This document shows, in pieces, positions 25,253-34,456 of a stretch of DNA of 64,000 bases. The notes beneath the pieces are model-generated. The model saw nothing but the letters and a program-made list of their open reading frames with translations. It was not told the DNA's origin and searched no databases. The first letter of the stretch is position 1. Every line of letters starts with the position of its first letter. Source of the DNA: Candidatus Microbacterium colombiense. GTDB lineage: Bacteria > Actinomycetota > Actinomycetes > Actinomycetales > Microbacteriaceae. The DNA lies in assembly GCA_029203165.1 (NCBI GenBank), contig CP119308.1, positions 434,001 through 498,000 of the forward strand. Reading direction: 5' to 3'. The position numbers were made by a program, and so were the translations under genes.

Positions 25253-25300
25253 GCACCAACCACAGCCAGCACCAACCACAGCCCGCACCAACCACAGAGA
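25253..25300. repeat. Three 16-bp tandem repeats
   Basis: GCACCAACCACAGCC repeats at 25253, 25269 and 25285 in the 101-bp gap between the permease and binding-protein genes. Being C/A-rich and unstructured they may keep the leader of the binding-protein gene open, which would favour its higher expression; that is inference. Confidence 0.75.
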
Positions 25301-25331
25301 AGTCCCAGCAGTCCCAGAGAAGAGGAATCCC

Positions 25332-26252
25332 ATGTTCACAGCACGAGGCAAGCGCTCCGTCTTCGCCGTCGGCCTGGTCGCCGCGGCAACACTCGTCCTG
25401 TCCGCCTGCGGTGGCAATCCGCTCGAGTCCCCCTCGGAGGGGAGTTCGGGATCGGGCGACGGCGACACGATCGTTGTCGGCTCGCAGGCGTACTACTCCA
25501 ACGAGATCATCGCCGAGATCTACGCGCAGGCGCTCGAGAATGCCGGTTTCACGGTCGAGAAGAAGCTCAACATCGGACAGCGCGACGCGTACATGCCCGA
25601 GGTCGAGTCCGGTGAGATCAACGTCTTCCCCGAGTACACCGGCAGCCTCGCGGAGTACCTGTCGGAGGACGGCATCGACGTCACCAGCCCCGACGACGTC
25701 TACAAGGCACTGCAGGATGTGCTGCCCGACGGCCTGACCGCACTCGACTTCGCCGAAGCATCCGATCAGGACACCTACACGGTGCTCAAGAGCTTCGCCG
25801 ACGAGAACGGCCTCAAGACCATCGGCGACCTCTCGAAGGTCACCAGCCCGGTCACGATCGGCGCGGCGCCGGAGTTCGAGCAGCGCCCGTACGGCCCGGC
25901 CGCGGCCAAGGAGGTCTACGGCGTCGACCTGACGTTCTCGGCGACCGGTCCGACCACGCTCGAGTCGCTGCTCGCCGGCGAGATCCAGGTGGCCGACATC
26001 TACACCGCCGACCCGTCGTTCCAGACGCAGGACATCGTTGCTCTGGAAGACCCGGAGAACCTGATCCTGGCCTCCAACGTCGTGCCGATCGTGTCGAGCG
26101 ACATCGCCGACGACGTGTCCGACGTGCTCAACGCGATCAGCGCCAAGCTGACCGCCGAAGAGCTCGTGGCACTCAACGTGCAGAGCACCGTCGACCAGAA
26201 GTCGTCGGCCGACATCGCTGCACAGTGGCTCAAGGATCAGGGCCTGATCTGA
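25332..26252 (+). CDS. Osmolyte-binding lipoprotein (OpuBC/OpuCC-like)
   Basis: 306 residues. A lipoprotein signal peptide ends in lipobox LSAC with the lipidated Cys at 26, followed by a Ser/Gly linker. The mature domain opens DTIVVGSQAYYSNEIIAEIYAQALE and has INVFPEYTGSLAEYL and VADIYTADPSF, typical of the quaternary-ammonium binding family. AGAGGAA lies 6 nt before the ATG. It delivers glycine betaine, choline or carnitine to the two permeases. A perfect terminator follows. Confidence 0.93.
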   Translation: MFTARGKRSVFAVGLVAAATLVLSACGGNPLESPSEGSSGSGDGDTIVVGSQAYYSNEIIAEIYAQALENAGFTVEKKLNIGQRDAYMPEVESGEINVFPEYTGSLAEYLSEDGIDVTSPDDVYKALQDVLPDGLTALDFAEASDQDTYTVLKSFADENGLKTIGDLSKVTSPVTIGAAPEFEQRPYGPAAAKEVYGVDLTFSATGPTTLESLLAGEIQVADIYTADPSFQTQDIVALEDPENLILASNVVPIVSSDIADDVSDVLNAISAKLTAEELVALNVQSTVDQKSSADIAAQWLKDQGLI

Positions 26253-26270
26253 TCGCCTGACCGCATCATC

Positions 26271-26303
26271 GAAGTGCCCGGGGCCGCTGGCCCCGGGCAC
26301 TTC
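26271..26303 (+). terminator. Terminator of the Opu-type operon
   Basis: A perfect 15-bp stem, GAAGTGCCCGGGGCC (26271-26285) with its complement (26289-26303), and a 3-nt loop, 18 nt after the stop codon. Confidence 0.85.
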
Positions 26304-26364
26304 TGCGTTCAGCCCCGGGCTTCGGGCGTCGGGTCGGGGCCTCGGGCGCGCCGGCTCTTCGCGT

Positions 26365-26490
26365 CCCGACCTCCTTGTGTCGCCCAGACCCCCTTGTGTC
26401 GCCCAGACCCCCTTGTGGTGTCCAGACCCCCGCGCAGCTGCGCATCTAGACGGGGGTTTCGACGACAGGCGGGGGTTTCGACGGCAGGGG
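26365..26490. repeat. Degenerate 18-19-bp repeats in intergenic DNA
   Basis: CCAGACCCCCTTGTGTCGC-like units occur three to four times in tandem (about 26367-26430), then two CGGGGGTTTCGAC units (26451-26483) in near-inverse orientation. The 281-bp gap between the Opu operon and the convergent permease gene is otherwise without features beyond the terminator. Confidence 0.6.
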
Positions 26491-26533
26491 GCAGGGGCAC
26501 CGGGCAGGGCAGGCGGCGAAGGCGGGCGACGGG

Positions 26534-27736
26534 CTAGATCCGGGCGTCCTGCCGCGGCACCCAGACCTGCTTGATGATGATCAGGATGGATGCCGCGACC
26601 GGAACCGCGACGAGGGCGCCGAGCAGTCCGAGCAGCGTGCCTCCCGCGAGGGCACCGATCACGACGAGCGAACCGGGGATCGAGATCGCCTTGTTCATGA
26701 CGCGAGGCGTGATCACGTAGGCCTCGATCTGCATGTAGATCAGATAGACGATGCCGAAGATCAGCGCGCCGATCGGGTTCGTGAACAGGGCGATGCCCGT
26801 GCCGATGGCCCAGAACATCACCGATCCGACGAGAGGGATCAGCGTGATGCAGAAGGCGACCGTCGCCATGAGCGGCGGGAACGGCAGTCCGATGACCATG
26901 TAGAGCACCAGCGTCAGCATCGCATTGATGAATGCGAGGACGACCATTCCCATCACGTAGCCACCGACCGAGTCGGTGATCTGATCGGTGATGTCTGCGG
27001 CGCGTGCACGGTCGCGCGCGGGAGCGAGGCGCAGCAGGCTCGTCTTCATGCCGGGAAGCGAGGCGAGGAAGTAGAGGACGAGTACCAGCACGATGATCGC
27101 CCCGGAGAGACCGCTGAAGATGGTGGCGCCGACCTGCAGTGCGCCGCCGCCGATGCTGGCGATGTTGCCGGGATCGGTGAGGAACTTCTGCACATCGGCG
27201 ACGATGCCCTGGAACTGATCACCGAACTGATCGTTCAGGGTGGCGTAGATGTCACTGGCTTGGAAGTCGCGGACCATCCCGGGCACGGAGCGCACGAAGC
27301 TGGCGATCTGCTCGATCACGATCGGCAGCACCATCCAGAGGATCAGTGCGACGACCACGATGAGGCCGAGGATCACCACGAGCACGGAGATGGCGCGTGA
27401 CAGACCGCGTCGCTCCAGGAACCGCACCGACGGGTCGAGCCCCAGCGCGCCGAAGAGGGCGAGGGCGATGTAGATGAGCACGGTGGAGAGGTTGGTGAGC
27501 GCGAGGCCCAGCACGAAGGCGGCGAGCCCACCGAGCGTCACCAGGAAGCCGAAGACGAAGGGGCGGTCGATGCGCGTCCAGAACGATCTGCTCGGAGTCA
27601 TCGGCTCGATCACGACCGCGCGCCTCGGTGCCTGCGTCTCGACGGATGCCGCGGCCGGTGCGGCGGCATCGGCGGTCTCGGCGGAGACGGCCGCGTTCTG
27701 GGCGGGCGCGGATGCCGACGGCTCTTCGTTGCTCAT
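26534..27736 (-). CDS. AI-2E family transporter
   Basis: 400 residues. About eight membrane helices and the family blocks NLSTVLIYIALALFGALGLDPSVRFLERRGLSRAISVLVV, LPFPPLMATVAFCITLIPLVGSVMFW and MQIEAYVITPRVMNKAISIPGSLVVIGALAGGTLLGLLGALVAVPVAA. Homologues export autoinducer-2, drive Na+/H+ exchange or have no assigned substrate. The N-terminal 45 residues are an Ala/Ser-rich cytoplasmic tail. TATCGT (minus strand, 27748..27743) 6 nt before the ATG suggests a leaderless message. Confidence 0.92.
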   Translation of the reverse strand: MSNEEPSASAPAQNAAVSAETADAAAPAAASVETQAPRRAVVIEPMTPSRSFWTRIDRPFVFGFLVTLGGLAAFVLGLALTNLSTVLIYIALALFGALGLDPSVRFLERRGLSRAISVLVVILGLIVVVALILWMVLPIVIEQIASFVRSVPGMVRDFQASDIYATLNDQFGDQFQGIVADVQKFLTDPGNIASIGGGALQVGATIFSGLSGAIIVLVLVLYFLASLPGMKTSLLRLAPARDRARAADITDQITDSVGGYVMGMVVLAFINAMLTLVLYMVIGLPFPPLMATVAFCITLIPLVGSVMFWAIGTGIALFTNPIGALIFGIVYLIYMQIEAYVITPRVMNKAISIPGSLVVIGALAGGTLLGLLGALVAVPVAASILIIIKQVWVPRQDARI

Positions 27737-27797
27737 GTGCTCACGATAGCGGTGCCCGCGTCGGGACCGCGGGTTCTGACGGCTCTAGAGTAGGGGC

Positions 27798-28097
27798 ATG
27801 ACCGCCGCACCTGACCCGCAGTCCGAGCTCCTCCGACTCCGCGCCAGCATCGACAACATCGACGCCGCGCTCATCTTCATGCTGGCCGAGCGATTCCGTG
27901 CCACGCAGCAGGTCGGCCACCTCAAGGCCGAGCATGCGATGCCGGCATCCGATCCCGGCCGCGAGGAGCAGCAGGTCGCCCGTCTGCGAGCGCTCGCCGA
28001 AGAGGCGCACCTCGATCCCGAGTTCGCCGCGAAGTGGTTCAACTTCGTCGTCGCCGAGGTCATCCGCCACCACACGGAAGCAGCCGAAGGCCGCTGA
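27798..28097 (+). CDS. Chorismate mutase (AroQ class)
   Basis: 99 residues, all-helical. Converts chorismate to prephenate for phenylalanine and tyrosine. The pattern ELLRLRASIDNIDAALIFMLAERFRATQQVGHLKAEHAMPASDPGREEQQVARL contains the conserved Arg near the start, the internal Arg-x-x-x-x-x-x-V-G-x-x-K segment that binds the substrate carboxylates, and the Asp-Pro-x-R-E block. TAGAGT (27786-27791) 6 nt upstream of the ATG suggests a leaderless mRNA. Confidence 0.93.
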   Translation: MTAAPDPQSELLRLRASIDNIDAALIFMLAERFRATQQVGHLKAEHAMPASDPGREEQQVARLRALAEEAHLDPEFAAKWFNFVVAEVIRHHTEAAEGR

Positions 28098-28219
28098 GCC
28101 TCGGCATGACGCGACCGCATCGGGGCGACGGATCCCGGAGATGATGACGATTCACGGAGAGATTCGTCCGATTCGTCGGCGATCCGTCATCCGCTCGGCG
28201 ATTCGTCACCCGGAGCGGG

Positions 28220-28813
28220 TCAGACGGCCAGGACGCGCCCGGTGATCACGCCCTCGACCGCGCGCACGTAGGCCGTGCCGACCTCTTCGTCGGTGACCGG
28301 TCGGTGCCCGGGGAACGAGGCGAAGTAGCCGGGGGAGTTCGCGAGCACATCGGGCGAGACCGCGTTGATGCGGATGCCGCGCGGCGCCTCGGCGGCGGCC
28401 GTGATCACGAACGACTCGAGTGCTCCGTTCGCCATGGCGGCCGCGGCGCCGGTGGCGATGGGCTCGCGGGCGAGCACGCCACTCGTCACGGTGATCGAGC
28501 CGCCGTCGTTGATGTGCGCGAGCGCCTGGCGCACGACCTCGATCTGAGCGAGCGTCTTGCCGGTGAAGCCGGCCACATAGTCGTCGCGGTCGAGCTCGAG
28601 GAGGGGCTTGAACGGCACGGATCCGACGGCCACGACGACCGCGTCGACATCGGTGACCTGCGCGAACAGCGCGGCGATGGATGCCGGGTCGGTCACGTCG
28701 ACCGAGACGTCGCCGCCGCGCGATGCCCGTACGACCTCATGTCCGCGTTCGTCGAACGTGCGCGCGACGACGGCGCCGATGCTGCCGGTCGCTCCGATGA
28801 CGAGTGTCTTCAT
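28220..28813 (-). CDS. SDR-family-like short protein without canonical catalytic motif
   Basis: 197 residues. N-terminal Rossmann motif VIGATGSIGAVVA (GxxGxxG type) and strand pattern DAVVVAVGSV, then TVTSGVLAREP and a C-terminal RINAVSPDVL, matching classical short-chain dehydrogenases. However, where the YxxxK catalytic pair belongs (after the TSG strand) the sequence reads GAAAAMANGALESF, lacking both Tyr and Lys. Close relatives in actinobacteria share this, so it may bind NAD(P) without dehydrogenase activity. Lone gene. Confidence 0.85.
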   Translation of the reverse strand: MKTLVIGATGSIGAVVARTFDERGHEVVRASRGGDVSVDVTDPASIAALFAQVTDVDAVVVAVGSVPFKPLLELDRDDYVAGFTGKTLAQIEVVRQALAHINDGGSITVTSGVLAREPIATGAAAAMANGALESFVITAAAEAPRGIRINAVSPDVLANSPGYFASFPGHRPVTDEEVGTAYVRAVEGVITGRVLAV

Positions 28814-28926
28814 GCGGGATTCCCTCTCGGTCGGTCACGGCATCCGCGCGGACGCCTCCTCGAGTCTCGCATCCCGACCGGGCCCGCGGACCGGATCCCA
28901 CGAGCCCGGGCTCAACAGGCGCGAGC

Positions 28927-30003
28927 TCAGCGGGCGCTGAACTCCGCCGCCACCACGCGGGCGGCTGCGCCCTGCAGTACGGCGTGGGTCAGAGCCGAGG
29001 CACGCACGACCGGCCCGAGAGAGGGGTGCGACGCCGCGGCGACGGCGGATGCCGCGGCGGTGACGAGGGCGGAGTCCACGATCGCTTCCGGCCCGCTCAG
29101 CACGATCATCGGCAGGTCGACCGCGGCGGCGATGACCGACAGCGAGGTGCCCAGGCGACCACCCGCGGCGGCGAGCACGTCGTCGCGTGCGGCATCCGGC
29201 TGCTGCTCCAGGCGCCGGGTGAGCGCAGGCACCGATGCCCAGGCGTGCACGCAGCCGACCCGTCCGCAGGGGCAGTCCTCGCCCGGGTCTCCACCCGCGA
29301 TCACGTGGGCGAGCTCGCGGGCTCCCGTCGAACGTTCGACGGGGGAGCCGTCGTCGGCGAACGCCCTGATCGCTGTGCCGATGCGGCCGCCCAGACGTAC
29401 GAGCAGGAAGTCGGTGTCGACCGGACTGAACCGCAGCTCGGCGTCGGCGGCGAGGTCGGCGTCGTCGAACACGTGCACGGGCGCATCGCTCGCCTCGGCG
29501 AGGAGTGCGCCGAGCCCGAGCAGGGCGGGGGCTCCGGTGGGCATGCCGATGCCGATCCCGAGCGGAGGGTGGCCGGCGAGCGAGGTGAGCTCGGTCACCA
29601 GCGCCGCAGCGGCGCGGCCGGGGTCGCCGGCGGTCGGCCGCACGAGCCGGTGGGCGAGGCGTCCGTCAGGGGTGGCGAGTGCCCCTTCGATGCGATCGGT
29701 CGCGCTGAGATCGAGGGCGATGACCTGCACGGCGCGCTGATCGAACTCGAGCATCACGGCCGGCTTTCCCGGGCGCGGGTCGCGGCTCTGCCCGCTCTCG
29801 CGGAGCACACCCTCGTCGAGCAGTCCCTTCACGAGCTCCGAGACGGTGGGGCGCGCGAGCCCGGTCAGACGGGCGAGATCGGCGCGGCTGACGGTCGGGT
29901 GCTGCATCAGGGTGCGCAGCACGAGGGTGCGGTTGCGAAGACGGATGCCGTGGGCATGCGAGTTCACGATCGGCGGGCGTCCTATGATCTGGGGGTAGTG
30001 CAC
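28927..30003 (-). CDS. ROK-family transcriptional regulator
   Basis: 358 residues from a GTG with AGGGAG 4 nt upstream. N-terminal winged helix (LVLRTLMQHPTVSRADLARLTGLARPTVSELVKGLLDEG) fused to a ROK sugar-sensing domain with the zinc motif CPCGRVGC. The ROK ATP motif is weak (LDLSATDRIEGAL instead of DxGGT), consistent with a regulator, not a kinase. It is divergent from a second ROK regulator across a 145-bp gap with an A+T-rich box, and presumably controls part of the sugar locus. Confidence 0.9.
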   Translation of the reverse strand: MHYPQIIGRPPIVNSHAHGIRLRNRTLVLRTLMQHPTVSRADLARLTGLARPTVSELVKGLLDEGVLRESGQSRDPRPGKPAVMLEFDQRAVQVIALDLSATDRIEGALATPDGRLAHRLVRPTAGDPGRAAAALVTELTSLAGHPPLGIGIGMPTGAPALLGLGALLAEASDAPVHVFDDADLAADAELRFSPVDTDFLLVRLGGRIGTAIRAFADDGSPVERSTGARELAHVIAGGDPGEDCPCGRVGCVHAWASVPALTRRLEQQPDAARDDVLAAAGGRLGTSLSVIAAAVDLPMIVLSGPEAIVDSALVTAAASAVAAASHPSLGPVVRASALTHAVLQGAAARVVAAEFSAR

Positions 30004-30052
30004 GATGCTCCCTCGCAGGCGGCGACACTGTTCACCGGACTGCGCGCAGACC

Positions 30053-30077
30053 ACTAAGTTCAGTGAATAAACTAACT
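30053..30077. promoter_or_regulatory. A+T-rich operator between divergent ROK genes
   Basis: ACTAAGTTCAGTGAATAAAC contains the 9-bp palindrome TTCAGTGAA flanked by AGTT and AACT, in otherwise very G+C-rich DNA, between two divergent ROK regulator genes. Typical ROK sites are A+T-rich TTTA/TAAA dyads. Confidence 0.5.
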
Positions 30078-30147
30078 ACGCTGAGCGTACGGAGTGCCAT
30101 ACGATCTGTCAATCGCGCTCGCCCGATGCGTGCCGGAACGGAAACCC

Positions 30148-31287
30148 ATGCTGAACAGCGACGATGCCCTCGACACCCAGGCATCCGTTCGGCGCGCCAA
30201 CCTGCGGCGTGCACTGCAACTCGTCTTCCGGAGCCCCGGCACGCAGACGCGCGCGGGCATCTCCCGGGCGACGGGGCTGACCGCAGCGACGGCCTCTTCC
30301 CTGGTGGCCGAACTCATCGCGAGCAGGCTCGTCGTCGACGGCGAGCAGGCGGCCAGCACGGGCGGAAAACGTGCGACGACCCTGAGCATCGACGCGAGCC
30401 ACCACCTGATCCTCGTGCTCGTGATCCAGCCCACCCATGCGCTCGTCTCCCTGGTCGCGTTGGACGGTGCCGAGCTCGATGCCCGCCGCGTCTCCTACAC
30501 GGCCGAGACGCGCGACGAGGCTCTGGACGCCGCGCTCGTCGCGGTCTCCGCCGAGTACGGCTCCCGCGTGATCGGCGCGGGCGTGCAGCTGCCCGGCACC
30601 ACCGACGGCCGTTCGGTGCTCGAGAGCGTGCAGCTCGCCTGGGAGGACGTGCCTCTCGCCGACCGCTTCGAAGCACTGCTCGGCGCCCCGGTGCTGCTGA
30701 TCAACGACGTCGACGCCGAAGCCATCGCGGAAGCCGGCAGAGACGAATCCCCCTCGGGCTACCGTCTGTTCATCCACCTCGGCGGCGGAGTCGGCGCGGC
30801 TGTCACGCTCGACGGCGAACTCGCACCGGGCCCGCGCGATCGGGCAGGGGAGATCGGCCATGTGCAGGTGGAATTCGGCGACACGGCGCGGGAATGCCGA
30901 TGCGGTCGCACCGGATGCCTGGAGTCGGCGGCATCCCTCTCGGCCCTGCTCGGGGCGGAGTTCACCGACGCGATGGACCCCGACGAGGTCGCTGCGCTCG
31001 CCGCATCCGCCGATGAACGGCACCTCGACGCGGGCGCTCGCGCTCTGGCCCGGGCCATCAAGCTCATCAGCGCCCTCCTCGACCCCACCGAGGTGGTGAT
31101 CGGCGGCCCGGCCACCCTGCTCGGGGATCGCTTCCTCGATCTCGTGCGCCGGGAGGCGGACTATCCGGCCCGCGGCACCTCCGTCGTCCCCGTGCGATAT
31201 GCCGATACGCGGGGCGCGCTCTCCGCGGGGGCCGCCCAGGCCGCGCTCACCTCGGTGCTCGGCGTGCGGTGGAGCCCCTCTACTTGA
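30148..31287 (+). CDS. ROK-family transcriptional regulator
   Basis: 379 residues from MLNSDDALDTQASVRR. Winged helix RALQLVFRSPGTQTRAGISRATGLTAATASSLVAELIAS, then a ROK domain with INDVDAEAIAEAGRDE, GYRLFIHLGGGVGAAV, the GEIGHVQVE strand and zinc site CRCGRTGC. Probably the repressor of the adjacent convergent ABC sugar importer. An earlier ATG 18 codons upstream is possible. Its last 8 nt overlap the end of the convergent permease gene. Confidence 0.88.
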   Translation: MLNSDDALDTQASVRRANLRRALQLVFRSPGTQTRAGISRATGLTAATASSLVAELIASRLVVDGEQAASTGGKRATTLSIDASHHLILVLVIQPTHALVSLVALDGAELDARRVSYTAETRDEALDAALVAVSAEYGSRVIGAGVQLPGTTDGRSVLESVQLAWEDVPLADRFEALLGAPVLLINDVDAEAIAEAGRDESPSGYRLFIHLGGGVGAAVTLDGELAPGPRDRAGEIGHVQVEFGDTARECRCGRTGCLESAASLSALLGAEFTDAMDPDEVAALAASADERHLDAGARALARAIKLISALLDPTEVVIGGPATLLGDRFLDLVRREADYPARGTSVVPVRYADTRGALSAGAAQAALTSVLGVRWSPST

Positions 31288-32206
31288 CGCTGCCGGCGGT
31301 CAGGCCGCCGACGAGGCGCTTCTCGATCAGCATGAACAGGATGACCACCGGCAGGATCGCGACGATCGAGACGCCGAACACGTACTGCCAGCTCGTCTCG
31401 TACTGACCCACGAACTTGGTCAGGGCGACCGAGAGCGGCTGGTTCTTGTCGGTCGACAGGATCACGAGGGATGCCGCGAACTCGTTCCAGCACGCCACGA
31501 AGGTGAACACGATCGCGGTCACGATGCCCGGCCATACCAGCGGCAGGTTGATCTTGAAGAGCACCGTGAAGCGTCCGGCGCCGTCGATCTGCGCGGCCTC
31601 GTCGATCTCCTTCGGGATGCCTGCGAAGAAGGAGTGCATGATCCACACGGCGAACGACAGGTTGAACGCCGCGTTGATGAAGATCATGGCGACCCACGTG
31701 TCGCCCAGGCCCAGCGTCGTGAACTGGCGGAACAGACCCGAGGTCAGCACGGCGGGCTGCAGCATCTGCGTGACGATCACGAGGAACAGGAACACCATGC
31801 GGCCGGGGAACGTGAAGCGCGCCGTGTAGTACGCGGCCGGCAGCGAGACGGCCAGCACGAGAAGCGTCGCGAACACGGAGATGACGATCGTCGAGATCAG
31901 GTTGTACGGCAACGGAGTCTCGGGCGTCGACCACATCGTGATGAAGTTCTCCCAGTGCCACTCGGTCGGGAGATAGGTGGGGTCGACCGAGCGGATCTGG
32001 GACTTCGTCTTCACGGAGCCGAAGAACATGATGAGGTACGGCAGTACGAAGATCGCGAGCACGAGGAAGCCGGCGGCGGTGCGCAGGATCACGCGCGGCA
32101 GGGTGACCTGATCGACGGTGTAGCGGCGCTTGCGTCCGGGAATCGGCGGGATGCTGCGGCCGCCGCGGCCTGCGGTGGTGACGAGCTCTGTCTCGGTGAC
32201 GGTCAC
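31280..32206 (-). CDS. Sugar ABC transporter permease (MalG-like)
   Basis: 308 residues from a GTG two nt beyond the stop of the upstream permease gene. Six membrane helices with the EAA loop SFFAGIPKEIDEAAQIDGAGRFTVLFKINLPLVWPGIVTAIVF, the CUT1 MalG signature. Works with the next protein as the membrane channel for the sugar-binding protein. No ATPase gene is linked; as usual for CUT1 systems a shared MsiK/MalK-type ATPase elsewhere probably powers it. Confidence 0.93.
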   Translation of the reverse strand: MTVTETELVTTAGRGGRSIPPIPGRKRRYTVDQVTLPRVILRTAAGFLVLAIFVLPYLIMFFGSVKTKSQIRSVDPTYLPTEWHWENFITMWSTPETPLPYNLISTIVISVFATLLVLAVSLPAAYYTARFTFPGRMVFLFLVIVTQMLQPAVLTSGLFRQFTTLGLGDTWVAMIFINAAFNLSFAVWIMHSFFAGIPKEIDEAAQIDGAGRFTVLFKINLPLVWPGIVTAIVFTFVACWNEFAASLVILSTDKNQPLSVALTKFVGQYETSWQYVFGVSIVAILPVVILFMLIEKRLVGGLTAGSVK

Positions 32207-32208
32207 GA

Positions 32209-33180
32209 TCAGACCTCCTTCATGGGCTTGACGATCTTCACGTAGGCCGCGACGATCAGGATCACGATCAGGAAGGCGACCACCGACAGGGCGCTCGCGA
32301 CATCGACCTTCTTCTGCAACTCGATGTACTTGAAGATCATGGTCATGATCGTGTCGGCGCCGTATCCGGGGATCGATCCGGTCATGACCTTGAGGATCGG
32401 CAGCGAGTTGAAGACGTTGATGATGTTGATGAGGATGGCGACGGCCAACGCACTGCGCAGCTGCGGCAGCACGATCGACCAGTAGGTGCGGGTGGGGCCG
32501 GCGCCGTCCATCTTCGCCGCCTCGATCGCATCGGCCGGCACCGACTGGAGCCCGGCGAGGATCGTGTAGGTCGTGAACGGCAGCGAGACGAAGATCGCGA
32601 TCACGATCGACCAGATGAACGCCGTGGTCGGGTTCTTGGTCCACCCGTAACCGACCGAGTCGGAGGAGAGTCCGATGTCGTACAGGAACTTGTTGAAGAC
32701 CCCGAAGTACGGCTCGAGGCTGTAGTAGAAGACCATCGTCGTCATCACGACGGATGCCGCCCACGGCACGATCACGGCCATGCGCACGATCTGCCGGCCG
32801 GGGAAGGCCTTGTTCAGGATCTGCGCGAGACCGAGCGAGATCACGACCGTGAAGACGACCACGGCGACGACCCACACGATCGTGCGGAAGAAGATCGGCC
32901 AGAACTCGGCGAAGGCGAAGACCGTGGCGAAGTTGTCGAACCCGACCGAGCCCTTGTCGAGGCCCGAGAGCGAGATGTCGCGCGTCGAGTTGTAGAACAT
33001 CACGCCGGCGGGGAAGAGCACGACGCCGATGATGAGCACCAGTGCGGGTGCGATCCAGGGCAGCGCCTGGATGAGGTCCTTCGCGCCGGGGCGACCGCGC
33101 TTCGCGGTGTCGGCGCTCGGGGTGCGGGGGCGGCCGGTGGCCGCCCCCGCGAGGTTCGAGGACTCTGTCTTCTGGCTCAT
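32209..33180 (-). CDS. Sugar ABC transporter permease (MalF-like)
   Basis: 323 residues, six or seven membrane helices. CUT1 features: VLIIGVVLFPAGVMFYNSTRD near the N-terminus and the coupling loop AGLQSVPADAIEAAKMDGAGPTRTYWSIVLPQLRSALAVAILI. Lies between the binding protein (31 bp upstream) and MalG-like permease. The cytoplasmic N-terminal 30 residues are rich in Arg, Thr and Ser. Confidence 0.93.
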   Translation of the reverse strand: MSQKTESSNLAGAATGRPRTPSADTAKRGRPGAKDLIQALPWIAPALVLIIGVVLFPAGVMFYNSTRDISLSGLDKGSVGFDNFATVFAFAEFWPIFFRTIVWVVAVVVFTVVISLGLAQILNKAFPGRQIVRMAVIVPWAASVVMTTMVFYYSLEPYFGVFNKFLYDIGLSSDSVGYGWTKNPTTAFIWSIVIAIFVSLPFTTYTILAGLQSVPADAIEAAKMDGAGPTRTYWSIVLPQLRSALAVAILINIINVFNSLPILKVMTGSIPGYGADTIMTMIFKYIELQKKVDVASALSVVAFLIVILIVAAYVKIVKPMKEV

Positions 33181-33211
33181 GGTGTACCCGAACCTCTCCG
33201 ATCGGCGGGCG

Positions 33212-34456
33212 TCAGCCCGCGTCGACCTGTGCCTGGATCTCGGTCAGCACGTCCTGTGCCGGCTTCGACTGCAGCTGCCCGAACAGCGACTTGAAGGCGC
33301 CGTCGGTGGCGGACCACTTCGGGTTGGTCGAGGGGTAGAACTGCGCGTCGGGCAGCACGTCGAGGAAGGGCTTGAGTGCCTCCTCACCGGAGAGCTGCTC
33401 GGCGCCGGACTTGGTGACGGGGAGGAAGCCTTCGGCCTGCACCCACGGCACGTACACGTCGGCCGAGTAGTAGTAGTCGAAGAACGCCTTGATCGCCTCC
33501 TGCTTGTCGCCGTCGTTCTGGAACGCCATGAGCTGGTCCATGACACCGAGCGTGAAGGGCGAGCCGTCCTTGGTCGGGATCGGCACGATGGAGTAGTCCA
33601 GGTCGGGGTTGCCCTCGGCGATCTGGCCCACCGTCGGCGGGAGTCCGACCTGCATGCCGATCTTGCCCTGGATGAAGATGTCCATCAGCGGGGAGCGCTG
33701 CGTCGAGCCCGGGTCGGCCTGGGTCGCACCGGCGTCGATCATCTTCTTGATCTGCTCGGCACCGGCCAGGTTCTCCGGGGTGTCGATCGTGATGTCGGAT
33801 GCATCGCCGAACGAACCGCCGCCGCCCCACAGCCACACGGCCGCCTCGGCCTGCGCCTCTTCGGAGCCGAGCGGCATGCCGTAGCCGGCGACGCCGCCGC
33901 CGAGTGCCGACACCTTGGTTGCGGCATCCAGCAGGGAGTCCCAATCGGTCGGCGCCTCGACGCCGGCCTGGTCGAGCAGGGCGTTGTTGACGAACAGTGC
34001 ACGGGCGGAGGCGATCAGCGGCAGAGCGTACGCCGTGCCGTCGACCTCGGCGTTCGCGAGGAACGAGTCCTGGAAGTCGGAGTAGGTGTCATCCGAGACG
34101 ACGTCCTTGACCTCGTAGAGCAGCTCATCGCCGACGAAGCCCGCGAACGGACCGCCGTTGTAGATGTCGGGAGCCTCATTCGCCTGGATCTTGGTGGAGA
34201 CGACCTTCTCGAGGTTGTCCCACGACTGCACCTCGAGCTTGACCTTGATGTCGGGGTTCGCCTTCTCGAATCCCTTGATCACGGTCTCCCAGTTCGCCTT
34301 GGTCCCGTCGGAGTAGCTGGGCACGAGCAGGTCGAGTGTCGTCGATCCGCCGGCGTCGCCGCTGTCGCCGGTGGAGCCGCCGAAGCCGCACGAAGCGAGC
34401 GTGAGTGTGGCGGTTGCCGCAAGAGCGACAGCGCCGAATCGCAGTGACTTCTTCAT
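33212..34456 (-). CDS. Sugar-binding lipoprotein of ABC importer
   Basis: 414 residues. Signal peptide of a lipoprotein (KKSLRFGAVALAATATLTLASC) with the modified Cys at 23, then a Gly/Ser linker. The mature part has the CUT1 solute-binding pattern: IKVKLEVQSWDNLEKVVSTKIQANEAPDIYNGGPFAGF, YALPLIASARALFVNNALLDQAGVE, and GKIGMQVGLP. First gene of the importer operon. Substrate is unknown; the neighbours suggest an amino sugar or related aldose. GAGGAA sits 10 nt upstream. Confidence 0.92.
   Translation of the reverse strand: MKKSLRFGAVALAATATLTLASCGFGGSTGDSGDAGGSTTLDLLVPSYSDGTKANWETVIKGFEKANPDIKVKLEVQSWDNLEKVVSTKIQANEAPDIYNGGPFAGFVGDELLYEVKDVVSDDTYSDFQDSFLANAEVDGTAYALPLIASARALFVNNALLDQAGVEAPTDWDSLLDAATKVSALGGGVAGYGMPLGSEEAQAEAAVWLWGGGGSFGDASDITIDTPENLAGAEQIKKMIDAGATQADPGSTQRSPLMDIFIQGKIGMQVGLPPTVGQIAEGNPDLDYSIVPIPTKDGSPFTLGVMDQLMAFQNDGDKQEAIKAFFDYYYSADVYVPWVQAEGFLPVTKSGAEQLSGEEALKPFLDVLPDAQFYPSTNPKWSATDGAFKSLFGQLQSKPAQDVLTEIQAQVDAG

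Noticed and set aside
28098..28219. GATTCGTC repeats after the chorismate mutase gene as an operator array
   Set aside because: Four irregularly spaced partial copies between convergent genes; no consistent dyad or spacing.
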